Source: Arthrobacter mobilis | GTDB taxonomy: Bacteria > Actinomycetota > Actinomycetes > Actinomycetales > Micrococcaceae | Assembly: GCF_012395835.1 (NCBI RefSeq) | Contig: NZ_JAAZSQ010000003.1 | Span: 63,396-127,395 of the forward strand | Reading direction: 5' to 3' | Length of the DNA: 64,000 nt | In this document: in pieces, positions 45,967 through 56,848 of the stretch | Position numbering within the stretch: position 1 is the stretch's first letter | Layout of the letters: every line of letters begins with the position of its first letter | The notes under the pieces: generated by a model | Seen by the model: the letters and a program-made list of their open reading frames with translations, nothing else | What the model was told of the DNA's origin: nothing | Database searches by the model: none | Made by a program: the position numbers and the translations under genes

Positions 45967-46006
45967 AGAGAGCTGCCAGGGGTCCCCGCGCGCGAAGCGG
46001 GCGGGG
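45967..46006 (-). repeat. Dispersed 40-base repeat, copy 2
   Basis: Reads CCCCGCCCGCTTCGCGCGCG... on the minus strand and matches 13194-13233 in 36 of 40 bases. It lies between the RlmA-like gene's start and the deformylase stop. A looser relative may lie at 3165-3200. Confidence 0.55.
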
Positions 46007-46018
46007 AGGCTGCGAGCG

Positions 46019-46651
46019 CTAGAAACCCAGCCCGGCGCGGGCCCTGCCAATGCCCGGTTCGGACCAGCGTTGGGCGTATTCGTCGTCGCCGGCCAGGGAA
46101 CGGGTCAGGACCTTGTCCACGTACAGGATGCCGTTGAGATGGTCCGTTTCGTGCTGGACAATCCTCGCCGGCCAGCCGGTGAATTCCTCCGTGGCGGCAC
46201 TGCCGTCCGGGCGCCGGTAGTCCAGCCGCACCGTACGGTGGCGTTCGACCACGCCCTGGAATCCTGCGAAGGACAGGCAGCCTTCGTAGAACATTGCCGT
46301 CCGGGGACCCACCGGCGCATAGCCAGGATTGATCATGGCGAAGTAGGGCAGCGGTGCCCGTTCCCGGACTGCAGCCGTCTCCGTATCCGTTTCAAAGCTG
46401 TCCTCCAGCACGGCGATGCGCAGCGGAATGCCCAGCTGCGGCGCGGCCAGCCCGACGCCGGGCGCGGCGTGCATGGTGCGGCGCATCAGCTCCAGCAGCG
46501 CGGCCAGTTCGGCGTCGTCGAGCTGGCCGTCAAACGGCAGGGCCGGCCGGCGCAGGACCGGATGGCCGAGCTGGACGATCGGGACGGTGCCGCCGGCCTC
46601 CAGCAGCGGGAGCACCAGGTTCCGGAGGGCAGAGAGTTCGGAAGTGGCCAC
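46019..46651 (-). CDS. def: Peptide deformylase
   Basis: A 210-residue iron/zinc peptide deformylase that removes formyl from nascent N-termini. Motif 1 GVGLAAPQLG, motif 2 EGCLSFAG (metal Cys) and motif 3 QHETDHLNG (metal His pair and catalytic Glu) are intact. The GTG at 46651 has no ribosome site; TAGACT sits 6 bases upstream, so its own message is probably leaderless and would begin with a formylmethionine-coding GTG. Confidence 0.94.
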   Translation of the reverse strand: MATSELSALRNLVLPLLEAGGTVPIVQLGHPVLRRPALPFDGQLDDAELAALLELMRRTMHAAPGVGLAAPQLGIPLRIAVLEDSFETDTETAAVRERAPLPYFAMINPGYAPVGPRTAMFYEGCLSFAGFQGVVERHRTVRLDYRRPDGSAATEEFTGWPARIVQHETDHLNGILYVDKVLTRSLAGDDEYAQRWSEPGIGRARAGLGF

Positions 46652-46657
46652 CCGGAC

Positions 46658-46663
46658 AGTCTA
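46658..46663 (-). promoter_or_regulatory. -10 box of def
   Basis: TAGACT on the minus strand, 6 bases before the GTG at 46651. Confidence 0.45.
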
Positions 46664-46687
46664 AGGGCGCCAGTGTCCCGGGAATCC

Positions 46688-46716
46688 TTGTGCCACCGGT
46701 ACGGCAGGCGTATAAC
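46688..46716 (+). promoter_or_regulatory. Leaderless promoter of the small membrane gene
   Basis: TTGTGC (46688-46693), a 17-base spacer and TATAAC (46711-46716). The -10 box ends 7 bases before the ATG at 46724. Confidence 0.6.
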
Positions 46717-46723
46717 CGGAGCT

Positions 46724-46957
46724 ATGTTTGGTTTGCTGGATGTGATCGCGGCCCTGTCCTGGGGCGTGGCGCTGGTGTCCGCCATCGTTTTTCTGTTGGC
46801 CAGCGACTCCATCGCCTTCAGCCATCCGAAGGGGAACCGGGTGGTGGACGACAAGGAACGCTACCGGATTATGGTCATCAGCGGCTGGCTGGTCCCGGTC
46901 TCGGTCCTCATTGGCTACCTGCTGTCGGCGATGTCGGTGAATGCCAGGGGCTACTGA
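46724..46957 (+). CDS. Two-helix membrane protein
   Basis: A 77-residue protein with two hydrophobic segments (about 3-24 and 48-70), separated by a polar stretch FSHPKGNRVVDDKERYRI. Function unknown. It is read from ATG 46724; the much longer open frame upstream is antisense to the deformylase gene and is a shadow. It is divergent from def, and its last 7 bases overlap the end of the convergent lipoprotein gene. Confidence 0.7.
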   Translation: MFGLLDVIAALSWGVALVSAIVFLLASDSIAFSHPKGNRVVDDKERYRIMVISGWLVPVSVLIGYLLSAMSVNARGY

Positions 46958-47922
46958 CCGCCATCCTGCCGCGTGCGGCAGGCAGCGGTGATGAAGGAGT
47001 AGACCGCCCGGGCCAGTTCCGGCGGGGGCTCCAGCCGCAGCACGCCCCGGTAGCCGCCGGCGGTCAGGCGCAGCGGCAGTTTCGTGCCGAGCCTGTCTTC
47101 GGCGACGGCGTGCGCATCGCAGCGCGCCGGGACAATGTGCAGTTCAAGCGTGCGCGGGGCATCCCTGCCGGCCACCACGATACCGCGCGGCCACGGGTGG
47201 TCCGGGTCTTCCCCGAGCAAGGTGGTGGGGGCCGGGGACTCGATACTCAGGGTACCGGTGCCGCCGGCCGGGACAATCCGCACGCTGACGATGGCGGAAC
47301 GCGCCGTGCGGGACCCGGCGCGCTTGAGCTGCGGGTCCAGGCTCAGCGAAGCGATCCGGCCAACGGCTTCGGCCAGGCAGTCCTGGTTGTGGCTGCGGGC
47401 CAGGACGCCGAACGGATCCGGAGCGGCCACCTGCAGCCGGGCCGGTCCTGATCCACCATCGACGGTGAGCACGGCGCCGGCCTCCGGGCCAGGTTCCGCG
47501 GCGTCGCTGCGGGGCGGTGCGGAACTGCTCTCCGGCGGCCGGCAGTGCGGCGCCGGCAGGTCCACCGCCAGGCTGACCGTCCGGCCCGGGCCGAGCCTGG
47601 TTCCGCCGGCCCGCACCGGAACCCAGGCGGCGTCGCCGTCGTACAAGACCGAGCGCACCGCCGCCGCCTCAATGACCAGGGGCCGGCCGGAGGTATTGGC
47701 CACCTGCAGGATGAACCTGCGTTTGGCCTCCTGGCCGCGGCGCTGGGAAATCTGTACGGCCACCGGGCCGGCGGCAGGGGAGTGCGATGAGGCGGCGGGG
47801 GCGGTGCCTGTGCGGTCCGGCGGCCCGGCCGGGGTGCAGGCGGCCGCGCAGGCAGCCAGCAGCAGGACCAGCGGCGCCGCCTGCCAGCTGCGCCGTGCCC
47901 GGGCCGGTGCACAGGACGGCAT
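46951..47922 (-). CDS. Putative lipoprotein, hypothetical
   Basis: A 323-residue exported protein with a signal region about residues 10-28 (SWQAAPLVLLLAACAAAC) containing two possible lipobox cysteines (LLAAC, AAAC). The mature part is beta-rich (RRFILQVANTSGRPLVIEAAAV, TVSLAVDLPAPHC) with a few cysteines that may pair. No known domain. No ribosome site; TAGGAT lies 6 bases before the ATG. It overlaps the convergent small membrane gene by 7 bases. Confidence 0.7.
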   Translation of the reverse strand: MPSCAPARARRSWQAAPLVLLLAACAAACTPAGPPDRTGTAPAASSHSPAAGPVAVQISQRRGQEAKRRFILQVANTSGRPLVIEAAAVRSVLYDGDAAWVPVRAGGTRLGPGRTVSLAVDLPAPHCRPPESSSAPPRSDAAEPGPEAGAVLTVDGGSGPARLQVAAPDPFGVLARSHNQDCLAEAVGRIASLSLDPQLKRAGSRTARSAIVSVRIVPAGGTGTLSIESPAPTTLLGEDPDHPWPRGIVVAGRDAPRTLELHIVPARCDAHAVAEDRLGTKLPLRLTAGGYRGVLRLEPPPELARAVYSFITAACRTRQDGGQ

Positions 47923-48316
47923 GGGGAAATCCTACGCCGGTCCCGCGGGTACAGAACCTGCCCGGAAGGCGCTCAATCGCTTCATCATCGTAGCCGTTAT
48001 TCCGCGGCGCATCAGGCAGGATCCTGATGGACGGCCTCCCAAGGAGTTGACGGCCAAGGTCCGGCAAACGTCGTCAGCCGTTCCTCTCCGTGACGGCGTT
48101 CGGCCCGTCACCTTACCCGGCGGCGGTGGCTGCCGATATAGCCAGTAACCGACAGCACCCGTCGCGGGAGGTTCAGGTTACCCCGAAGCCTTTTGCGTTC
48201 GTGGAGGGCAGCGCCCGGTGCCAGACATAGGCATGGTCTCCGGCAGCAGTCCCGCCCGGGTACTCCATGCCCGGGCGCGCGGCGGCATCAGCATCACCAC
48301 GAACGGATCCGGATAC
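47923..48316. other. Gap upstream of the esterase
   Basis: This 394-base intergenic region between divergent genes carries the lipoprotein -10 box (47929-47934, minus) and a TATAGC near 48137 that could serve the esterase. No gene is visible. Confidence 0.5.
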
Positions 48317-49867
48317 ATGAAGACACCTCTCCGCACCCTCCTGGGCGCCATCATCAGCGCCGCCCTGCTCGCCTCACTCCTGGCTGCCGGTACCCCGGCT
48401 CAGGCGGCGGCGCCGCGCAGCGCGACCTACCAGACCTACACCGCCCCCAACGGCGCCAGCAGTAAATACCACGTCTACGCCGACGGCATCGACACTTCGA
48501 AGCCCGTCGGCGTCGTCTTTGTCTTCCATGGCGATTACAGCTACCCGTCCCAGTCCTACGTCCACCACCCCACCGGGCCAACCATGACGAAAATGGCCGC
48601 CGAAGCGGCCAAAAAGAACATGATCATGGTCCCGGTTATCACCCCGGACCAAAAGGGCGGGATCACCTGGTGGGAGGACAAGGACCGCAACGGTGACTAC
48701 TTCCGCTCCCTCGCGGCGATGCTGATCAAGAGATACGGACTGGACGCCAGCCGCATCTGGTTCCACGGCTACTCCGGCGGGGCCGAGTTCATTACCTTCG
48801 AAGTGCTGGCCGACCGCCAGGGCTGGATCAAGGGCGGCGGGGCCACCATCGTCGGCGGCGGCGGGTACAGGGGGATGCAGACCACCCCGCCGGCAGCCGT
48901 GAAGAAGATGAGGCTGCACTGGATCAGCGGCAGCCTCGACGGGGCGGGCGGCACGACCCTGGCGGGATGGTCCGCCCTGGATACCGCCCGGCGCGCCCGG
49001 AAGATCTACCAGGGCCTCGGCTTTACCAGGACGCAGATGACCGTCCTGCCCGGAGTCACCCACTACGCCTACGACATGCCGGTCCTGCTGGCCAGTGACT
49101 TGAACTCCAGGCCGATCCCCATCGTCCTGCCCAAGGCCAGGGCAGGCGACATCGCCGCCGTGGCCCCCGACGGGATCCTTTACATCTACCCGTCCGCCAA
49201 GGGCGGGGACCTGTACGAGCGCACCTATGTTTCGGGCGGGTGGGGCAGTTCGCTCACCGTCGAGATCGCCGACTGGAACTCGGACGGCTACCAGGACCTT
49301 GTCGCCAACTGGACGGACGGCAGGCTCACTGTCGACTACGGCAGGAAGAACGGCGGCTTCAAGCGGACAACCCTGGGTACAAGCGGCTGGCAGAACAACG
49401 AGATCATCGTCACCCGCTGGAAGACGACCGACGAGCATCCGGGAATCGTCGCCAGGAACCGCAATGGCAGGCTGTACTACTACACCAACCCCGCCGGCGG
49501 CATGTACGAGCCCCGGAAACTGGCCAGCAGCACCAGCTGGAGGGGCAAGGAACTGATCGCCCTGGACTTTGACCAGGACAACAAGATGGACCTGATCGCC
49601 AAAACCCCCGAAGGCGACCTGAAGCTCTACCGATCCAACGGCAAGGGCAGGATCACCTCCGAGACCCGCCGCTTCGCCGACAAGGCAGGCTGGAACGTCA
49701 TGGAGCACCTCTCCGCGATCGAAAGCCACGTCACGACGGGTCAGGCCGGCATCCTGGCCCGTGACCGGAAGGGCAACCTGTACTACTACCCGGTCTCCGG
49801 AAAGAAGCTCCAGAAGCGCCTCACCATCGGCGTCGGCGGGTGGGACATGATGAAGATCGGCTCCTAG
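48317..49867 (+). CDS. Exported esterase with beta-propeller-like tail
   Basis: A 516-residue exported protein. Signal peptide: residues 1-32 (TLLGAIISAALLASLLAAG, cut near AQA-AA). Residues about 40-270 are an alpha/beta hydrolase of the PHB-depolymerase/feruloyl-esterase kind: oxyanion HGDYSYP, nucleophile Ser153 in FHGYSGGAE and a late His in GVTHYAYD. Residues about 280-516 carry repeated VCBS/FG-GAP-like blades (SDGYQDLVANWTDG, DNKMDLIAKTPEGDLKLYR). Likely a secreted polymer or ester hydrolase; the substrate is unknown. Confidence 0.82.
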   Translation: MKTPLRTLLGAIISAALLASLLAAGTPAQAAAPRSATYQTYTAPNGASSKYHVYADGIDTSKPVGVVFVFHGDYSYPSQSYVHHPTGPTMTKMAAEAAKKNMIMVPVITPDQKGGITWWEDKDRNGDYFRSLAAMLIKRYGLDASRIWFHGYSGGAEFITFEVLADRQGWIKGGGATIVGGGGYRGMQTTPPAAVKKMRLHWISGSLDGAGGTTLAGWSALDTARRARKIYQGLGFTRTQMTVLPGVTHYAYDMPVLLASDLNSRPIPIVLPKARAGDIAAVAPDGILYIYPSAKGGDLYERTYVSGGWGSSLTVEIADWNSDGYQDLVANWTDGRLTVDYGRKNGGFKRTTLGTSGWQNNEIIVTRWKTTDEHPGIVARNRNGRLYYYTNPAGGMYEPRKLASSTSWRGKELIALDFDQDNKMDLIAKTPEGDLKLYRSNGKGRITSETRRFADKAGWNVMEHLSAIESHVTTGQAGILARDRKGNLYYYPVSGKKLQKRLTIGVGGWDMMKIGS

Positions 49868-49953
49868 GAGCCGCGGACCCCGGACGGCTGCGGGAGCAGC
49901 GGCCGTCCGGTCCCTTTGGGGCGACACTGGAGGTACGCCGTCGAAAGGATGTC

Positions 49954-50562
49954 ATGGCAGCGACCGGGATGCGTCCCATTGATCTGGAACGCCGGCAGCG
50001 GTGCCTGGACGAGCTCCGCGCCCGCTTCCCGGATCATGCCGGAGAGGTGATGGCTGCCGTGGACGCAAACCCGTCAGCTGACCTGCCCTACCACGGAACC
50101 CCGCATCTGTTCGTGGTCGCCCTGGCAGCCCTGGACCTCGCCCAGGCCGAAGGCCTGACTCCGGACGAGACGGACACAGTATTCCTGGCCGCGCTCTTCC
50201 ACGACTGGGGCTACCTCTCCGCCCCGGACGATCGGGTGAACATCGCCGTTGCCGTGGCGGCCGCCCGGGAGCACCTGGGCTTTACCGCTGCCGGCCGGAT
50301 CGCCGAGGTCATCGAAGGCAGCTGTTTCCCGTATGGGCCGGAACCGCCGGACCGGGTGCAGGCCGTGCTGCGCGATGCCGATGTCCTGTACTCGACCCTG
50401 ATGCTGCCGGACTCCCAGCACTTCCGCACCGGCCTGTTCCTGGAGCGGGGCGCGCCGGCCACCGAGCAGGACGCCATTGCGTTCATCCTCCGCCACGGTG
50501 CCCAGACGGCCTCCGGTGCCCGGGCGGTCACCGGGTTCCTGGCCCGGCCTGCCGCACCGTGA
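49954..50562 (+). CDS. HD-domain hydrolase
   Basis: A 202-residue HD-superfamily metal phosphohydrolase. The metal ligands are spread as HGTPHLF, LFHDWGYL and RDADVLYS, the H...HD...D pattern. A nucleotide or cyclic nucleotide is the usual sort of substrate; nothing here is specific. GAAAGGA supports ATG 49954. It follows the esterase gene, with its stop near the convergent MFS gene stop. Confidence 0.85.
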   Translation: MAATGMRPIDLERRQRCLDELRARFPDHAGEVMAAVDANPSADLPYHGTPHLFVVALAALDLAQAEGLTPDETDTVFLAALFHDWGYLSAPDDRVNIAVAVAAAREHLGFTAAGRIAEVIEGSCFPYGPEPPDRVQAVLRDADVLYSTLMLPDSQHFRTGLFLERGAPATEQDAIAFILRHGAQTASGARAVTGFLARPAAP

Positions 50563-50570
50563 GACGTCTG

Positions 50571-51863
50571 TCAGGCCGGAGGGTGCTCCGCCCGCGGACG
50601 GTGCCGGGCGGAGGTGCCCGCCCAGGCTATGACCAGGACCGCCAGTCCCATCGCGGCGAGCCCCAGACCCGAGTAGCCGGCGGCGGCCAGCACCGGTCCG
50701 GCCAGGGCACCGGCGGAAGCTCCCGCCGCATTCATGACCAGGTCCGAGGTTCCCTGCACGGTGGCGCGGTGTTCGACCTGGACCGCTTCGGCGACCAGGG
50801 CCGAACCCGCCACGACGGACGCGGACCAGCCCAGGCCCAGCAAAACCAGGCAGGCCGTGACGGCTGGACGGGACCCGGCGCCGGCCCAGGCCAGCAGCAG
50901 GGCGGACAGCAGCAGGACCTGGCCCAGCAGGATCACCGGCAGCCGTCCGGCACGGTCCGCCAGCCAGCCGAAGACCGGCGAGAGGGCGTACATCCCTGAC
51001 ACATGCAGACTGATGGTCAGACCCACCACCGCCAGAGTGGCTCCGTGTTCATACAGGTGGACCGGCGTCATGGACATCAGTGCCACCATGGTGGCGTGGC
51101 TGAGCGCTACCGCCGCGACCGCGAAGCGGGCCCGGGGATTGGAGCCCAACACGGCCAGCGCGCCGGCCCGCCGGGGAGGCCCCGCCCCGGCGGGATTCCT
51201 AGCCAGCGCGGTGAGCAGCGGGTCGGGCCGGAGGCCCGCGGCGAAGACGACGGCGGCCAAAGCCAGGGTCAGGACGGAAAAGGCGAACGCCCCGGACAGC
51301 TCGGGCAGTCCCAGCATGGCGCCCACCGCTTCCCCTGGTTCAAAGAGGTTGGGTCCGAGTACTGCCCCGATGGTCGTTGACCAGACCACCAGCGACAGAT
51401 CCCGTGCACGGGTAGTGTCACTGGCCAGGTCGGTGGCCGCGAAGCGGGCCTGCAGGTTGATGGCGGAGGCTGCACCCAGCATCAGCAGCGCGGCAAGCAG
51501 CAGCGGAAAGGACCTCACCGCCGCGGCCGTAATGGCCAGGACTGCACCCAGGGAAGCAGTGACAGCACCTGCTGACAGCGACACACGGCGCCCGCGGGCC
51601 TGGGCCAGGCGGGCCAGCGGGACGGCCAGGAGTGCTGCGCCCAGCGTGCTCATGGTCGCGGCCATGCCGGAGAACGCGTTCGAGCCGGAGATCGCTGCTG
51701 CCAGCAGCGATCCCAGGGAGAGCGTGGCACCCATCCCCACGCCGCCCAGGACCTGGCCAGCCGCCAGGATCCCGACCACCCGCCGCTGGTCCGGGTCCCC
51801 GGCTGCGGTGGACGGCGGCCGGCGCCTGTGGCGGACAGGGCCCTCCAGACGGTCCCGCTTCAT
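50571..51863 (-). CDS. MFS transporter (drug-efflux-like)
   Basis: A 430-residue major facilitator with about twelve hydrophobic segments. The motif A region LAQARGRRVSLSAG after helix 2 and its counterpart FGWLADRAGRLPV after helix 8 are both visible. AAAGGA precedes the ATG. It is divergent from the UvrA-like gene with a 196-base gap; efflux plus a DrrC-type protein suggests drug tolerance. Substrate unknown. Confidence 0.87.
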   Translation of the reverse strand: MKRDRLEGPVRHRRRPPSTAAGDPDQRRVVGILAAGQVLGGVGMGATLSLGSLLAAAISGSNAFSGMAATMSTLGAALLAVPLARLAQARGRRVSLSAGAVTASLGAVLAITAAAVRSFPLLLAALLMLGAASAINLQARFAATDLASDTTRARDLSLVVWSTTIGAVLGPNLFEPGEAVGAMLGLPELSGAFAFSVLTLALAAVVFAAGLRPDPLLTALARNPAGAGPPRRAGALAVLGSNPRARFAVAAVALSHATMVALMSMTPVHLYEHGATLAVVGLTISLHVSGMYALSPVFGWLADRAGRLPVILLGQVLLLSALLLAWAGAGSRPAVTACLVLLGLGWSASVVAGSALVAEAVQVEHRATVQGTSDLVMNAAGASAGALAGPVLAAAGYSGLGLAAMGLAVLVIAWAGTSARHRPRAEHPPA

Positions 51864-51972
51864 GCTGCGGCTCCTTTGCTGGTGCGGCAGCCGGGGAGCG
51901 GTGAGGCATCACCGCGCGGCCGCTCCGTCACCAGTATGCCTGAGACCGCAGGGGAGAAGTTCCCCCCTCCCG

Positions 51973-52000
51973 TTGCCTCTGCCGGGGCCGCCGATAAGGT
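51973..52000 (+). promoter_or_regulatory. Promoter of the UvrA-like gene
   Basis: TTGCCT (51973-51978), a 16-base spacer and TAAGGT (51995-52000) followed by AGAC, nearly the same as the element before arc (22665-22692). Confidence 0.5.
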
Positions 52001-52059
52001 AGACAGCGGACCCAGGCCGCGACCGCGGGGCGGTTGTGCATCAACAGATGGAGGCACCG

Positions 52060-54450
<2,391 letters not shown>

Positions 54451-55206
54451 CCGGGGGAGGATGCGGACGTCGACGATGACAACGGCGGCCTACTGCATAT
54501 TCGACCCAGGATTCCTTTGCACGGCACTCGATTGCCGCAGGGGAGTGCCTGACCGGCCGGGTGATGATGGCCACGGGTGGTGAGTAGCCACGGAACATGC
54601 GGACTGTTCGGATGTGCGGCCGTCAGGACGTTGCCGGGAAAGGTACGCCGGGATGCCATGCCAAGTCGCGGATTCCAGCACACTTCGGGACGGCACGGCA
54701 ACAGACTGCCGCGCGTCACCGCATCGGTGAAAAGAGAGCCGCAGGATCGACGGAGGATTATGTCAACCTGGGTGGGATCGTCGCTGCGGCTCCAGGTCCG
54801 GCGGCTTCGATGCCGGCGCGGTTTGGGTACTGGTCAGTGATGCGGGCCAGTACTTTAGGACGACTGCCTTCCTGCGGCAGCGCCGTCGTTAATGCCGTTC
54901 ATGACCTGGCCTTCGCAGCGTGCGGTGCACGCATCCGGCCGCTCAGCGCAGCCGGACAAACCACGGGCCAACGCCTTGCCGGTGGGTGGAACCTTCGAGG
55001 ACCGGTATGCCGGGCACCCAATGCACCTGAACCGGGTTCTTGGATGCCTGCGAACAGCCGCTGTGCGGTGCCCGCTTGGCTCTCATTAAAACGCCGATAA
55101 TCTACATTATGTCAACTAACGTTTCGGGAGTGCTCCCCCTGCGACTGATTGACTGTGTCCGTTCTCAATCGAGGTGGCAATTTTCGACCGCGCAGAGGAT
55201 TCGCGC
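54451..55206. other. Gene-poor stretch, 756 bases
   Basis: I see no credible gene in this stretch. The open frames are short and lack ribosome sites or protein-like composition. An AT-rich island at about 55085-55130 (TTAAAACGCCGATAATCTAC... ATTATGTCAAC) contains TTGACA on the minus strand and could hold a promoter facing either way. The stretch may be remnant DNA. Confidence 0.5.
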
Positions 55207-55770
55207 TCAGCGCCTCGTCTCGTACCTGGTCAGGACCACACCGCCGGGAAACGTCCGCGTCTCCACCAGGTCCAGGTTCACCCAGCTGTCCAGCGCGGTG
55301 AAGAACGGCGTGCCGCCGCCCACCAGGACCGGATAGGTGGCCAGCGCGTACTCGTCGATCAGCCCGGCCCGCATGGCCGCCCCGGCCAGCGTTGCCCCGC
55401 CGATGCCCATCGGGCCGCCGTCCCCGGCCTTGAGCCGGGTGATCTCGGCGATCGCGTCGCCGGTGACCAGGCGGGTGTTCCAGTCGACCTTGTCGATCGT
55501 CGAGGAGAACACCACCTTCGGCGTCTCCCGCCAGTTCCGCGCGAACTCGATCTCCGCTGGTGTAGCGTTGGGCTGCTGGTCGCCGGTCGGCCAGTAGGAG
55601 CTCATCGTCTCCCACAGCCTGCGCCCGTACAGCGACAGGCCGCTCGCCCGCTCCCGGTCGAGCCACCACTGGAACAGCTCCTCGCTCGGCCCGCTCCAGC
55701 CGATGTCGTCGCCGGCCGCGGCGATGTAGCCGTCCAGGGTCAGGTTCATGCCATAGACCAGTTTCCGCAT
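55207..55770 (-). CDS. DHFR-fold (RibD C-terminal-like) reductase
   Basis: A 187-residue dihydrofolate-reductase-family protein of the YwjB/YyaP type (RibD_C). Markers: the start KLVYGMNLTLDGYIAAAG, GLSLYGRRLWETMSSYW, the GGATLAGAAMRAGLIDEYALATYPVLVGGG block. Enzymes of this type use NAD(P)H; substrates are mostly unknown, and it is not a housekeeping DHFR. GGAAGG lies 8 bases before the ATG. Confidence 0.88.
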   Translation of the reverse strand: MRKLVYGMNLTLDGYIAAAGDDIGWSGPSEELFQWWLDRERASGLSLYGRRLWETMSSYWPTGDQQPNATPAEIEFARNWRETPKVVFSSTIDKVDWNTRLVTGDAIAEITRLKAGDGGPMGIGGATLAGAAMRAGLIDEYALATYPVLVGGGTPFFTALDSWVNLDLVETRTFPGGVVLTRYETRR

Positions 55771-56221
55771 GGCGCCAGCCTTCCATCAGTCGGTCCCAGC
55801 GTATAGACCGGCGCGGCACGGGAAACTCACCGGTGCGCGATCCGGGCCGCTGCTCCTGGCATTGGACGAACACGCCCCGGCCGACTGAACCCTCGTGGCG
55901 CGTTTCGCTCGCATTCTGGCCCACCCCTCCCAGGGGTCCGTTGCGTCGAGTCGAAGCACAGCGCGGGCGGGGAGCGCCGTGGACCGCTCCCCCGGTTCCA
56001 CAGCAAGACGCCGCGTCGTCCCGTTGCTCCCTCCGCCCCGAGCCACCACCGGCCGTACCAGAGCTGTCCGGGCCGACACCATTGTCTTCGCCGCCATGGG
56101 CATCGCGGCCAAGGGCAGCTTCCGGGCACCGGAACCGTCCCGCCAGTGCGTGATCTGTCCCGCACGCCACGGGGCGGCCTCCCCCAACGGGAGACCGCCC
56201 CTGACTGGCGGATCGGGTGGA
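55771..56221. other. Gap before the Trp-repeat exported protein
   Basis: 451 bases without a gene. The long plus-strand open frame crossing it is the antisense shadow of the next gene. It contains the terminator of the next gene (56171-56201). Confidence 0.6.
56171..56201 (-). terminator. Terminator of the Trp-repeat gene
   Basis: GGGGCGGCCTCCC (56171-56183) pairs with GGGAGACCGCCCC (56189-56201), 12 of 13 pairs, 5-base loop, 21 bases beyond the stop. Confidence 0.7.
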
Positions 56222-56848
56222 TTACTCGCCCTGGTCGCCGCCCTTCTCAGCGAACTTTGCGGCCTTCCATTCGGCCTTACCTTCCGCCTTGACGGCCTTC
56301 CAATCGGTCCGGCCCTGCGCCTTGGCGGCCTTCCACTCAGCATCAGCTTCGGCCTTGACCACCTTCCACTCGGCAGTCGGCTGCGGAGCCGGCTTTTCCT
56401 CAATCGGCTCTTCCTCGACGGGGGCCGGCTCCTCGATCACCGGGGGCTCCTCAACCGGGACCGGCTCGGGGGCCGGCTCCTGGACAGGTGCTTCCTCCAC
56501 CGGAGGCTCCTCGATCGGGGCCGGCTCGGGGGCCGGTTCCCCGACAGGCACTTCGCCCTCACCTGGCGCCGGCGCGGGCGCCTCCTCCACCGGAGGCTCA
56601 TCACCGGGGGCCGGTGCCGGGGCGGGTTCTTCCGCAACGGGGGCATCGCCGGCGGTGCCGTCCTCGACGACCGGAGTGGTTTCCTCGACTGGAGCCGGGG
56701 TGATGGTCACATCCTCGGCCGCGATGGAGACGAACGGATCCTGCGTTTCGTGGGCCGAAGCGGCTCCACCGACTCCAGCGGTCACCATACCTGCAACGGC
56801 GACCCCTGCAGCCAGCCGGCGGGCCCTGGCTTTCAGAAACGACGACAT
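56222..56848 (-). CDS. Exported acidic/Pro-rich protein with Trp repeats
   Basis: A 208-residue exported protein. The signal (residues 1-33, RLAAGVAVAGMVTAGVGGAASA) ends at ASA-HE. Then about 120 residues of Pro/Glu/Ala low complexity (EEPAPAPAPGDEPPVEEAP type repeats), and a C-terminal 45 residues with four 11-residue units: WKVVKAEADAE, WKAAKAQGRTD, WKAVKAEGKAE, WKAAKFAEK. These would form a Trp-faced helix. ATG 56848 is preferred over the in-frame ATG 12 bases upstream because that one overlaps the GGAG site. Function unknown. Confidence 0.75.
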   Translation of the reverse strand: MSSFLKARARRLAAGVAVAGMVTAGVGGAASAHETQDPFVSIAAEDVTITPAPVEETTPVVEDGTAGDAPVAEEPAPAPAPGDEPPVEEAPAPAPGEGEVPVGEPAPEPAPIEEPPVEEAPVQEPAPEPVPVEEPPVIEEPAPVEEEPIEEKPAPQPTAEWKVVKAEADAEWKAAKAQGRTDWKAVKAEGKAEWKAAKFAEKGGDQGE

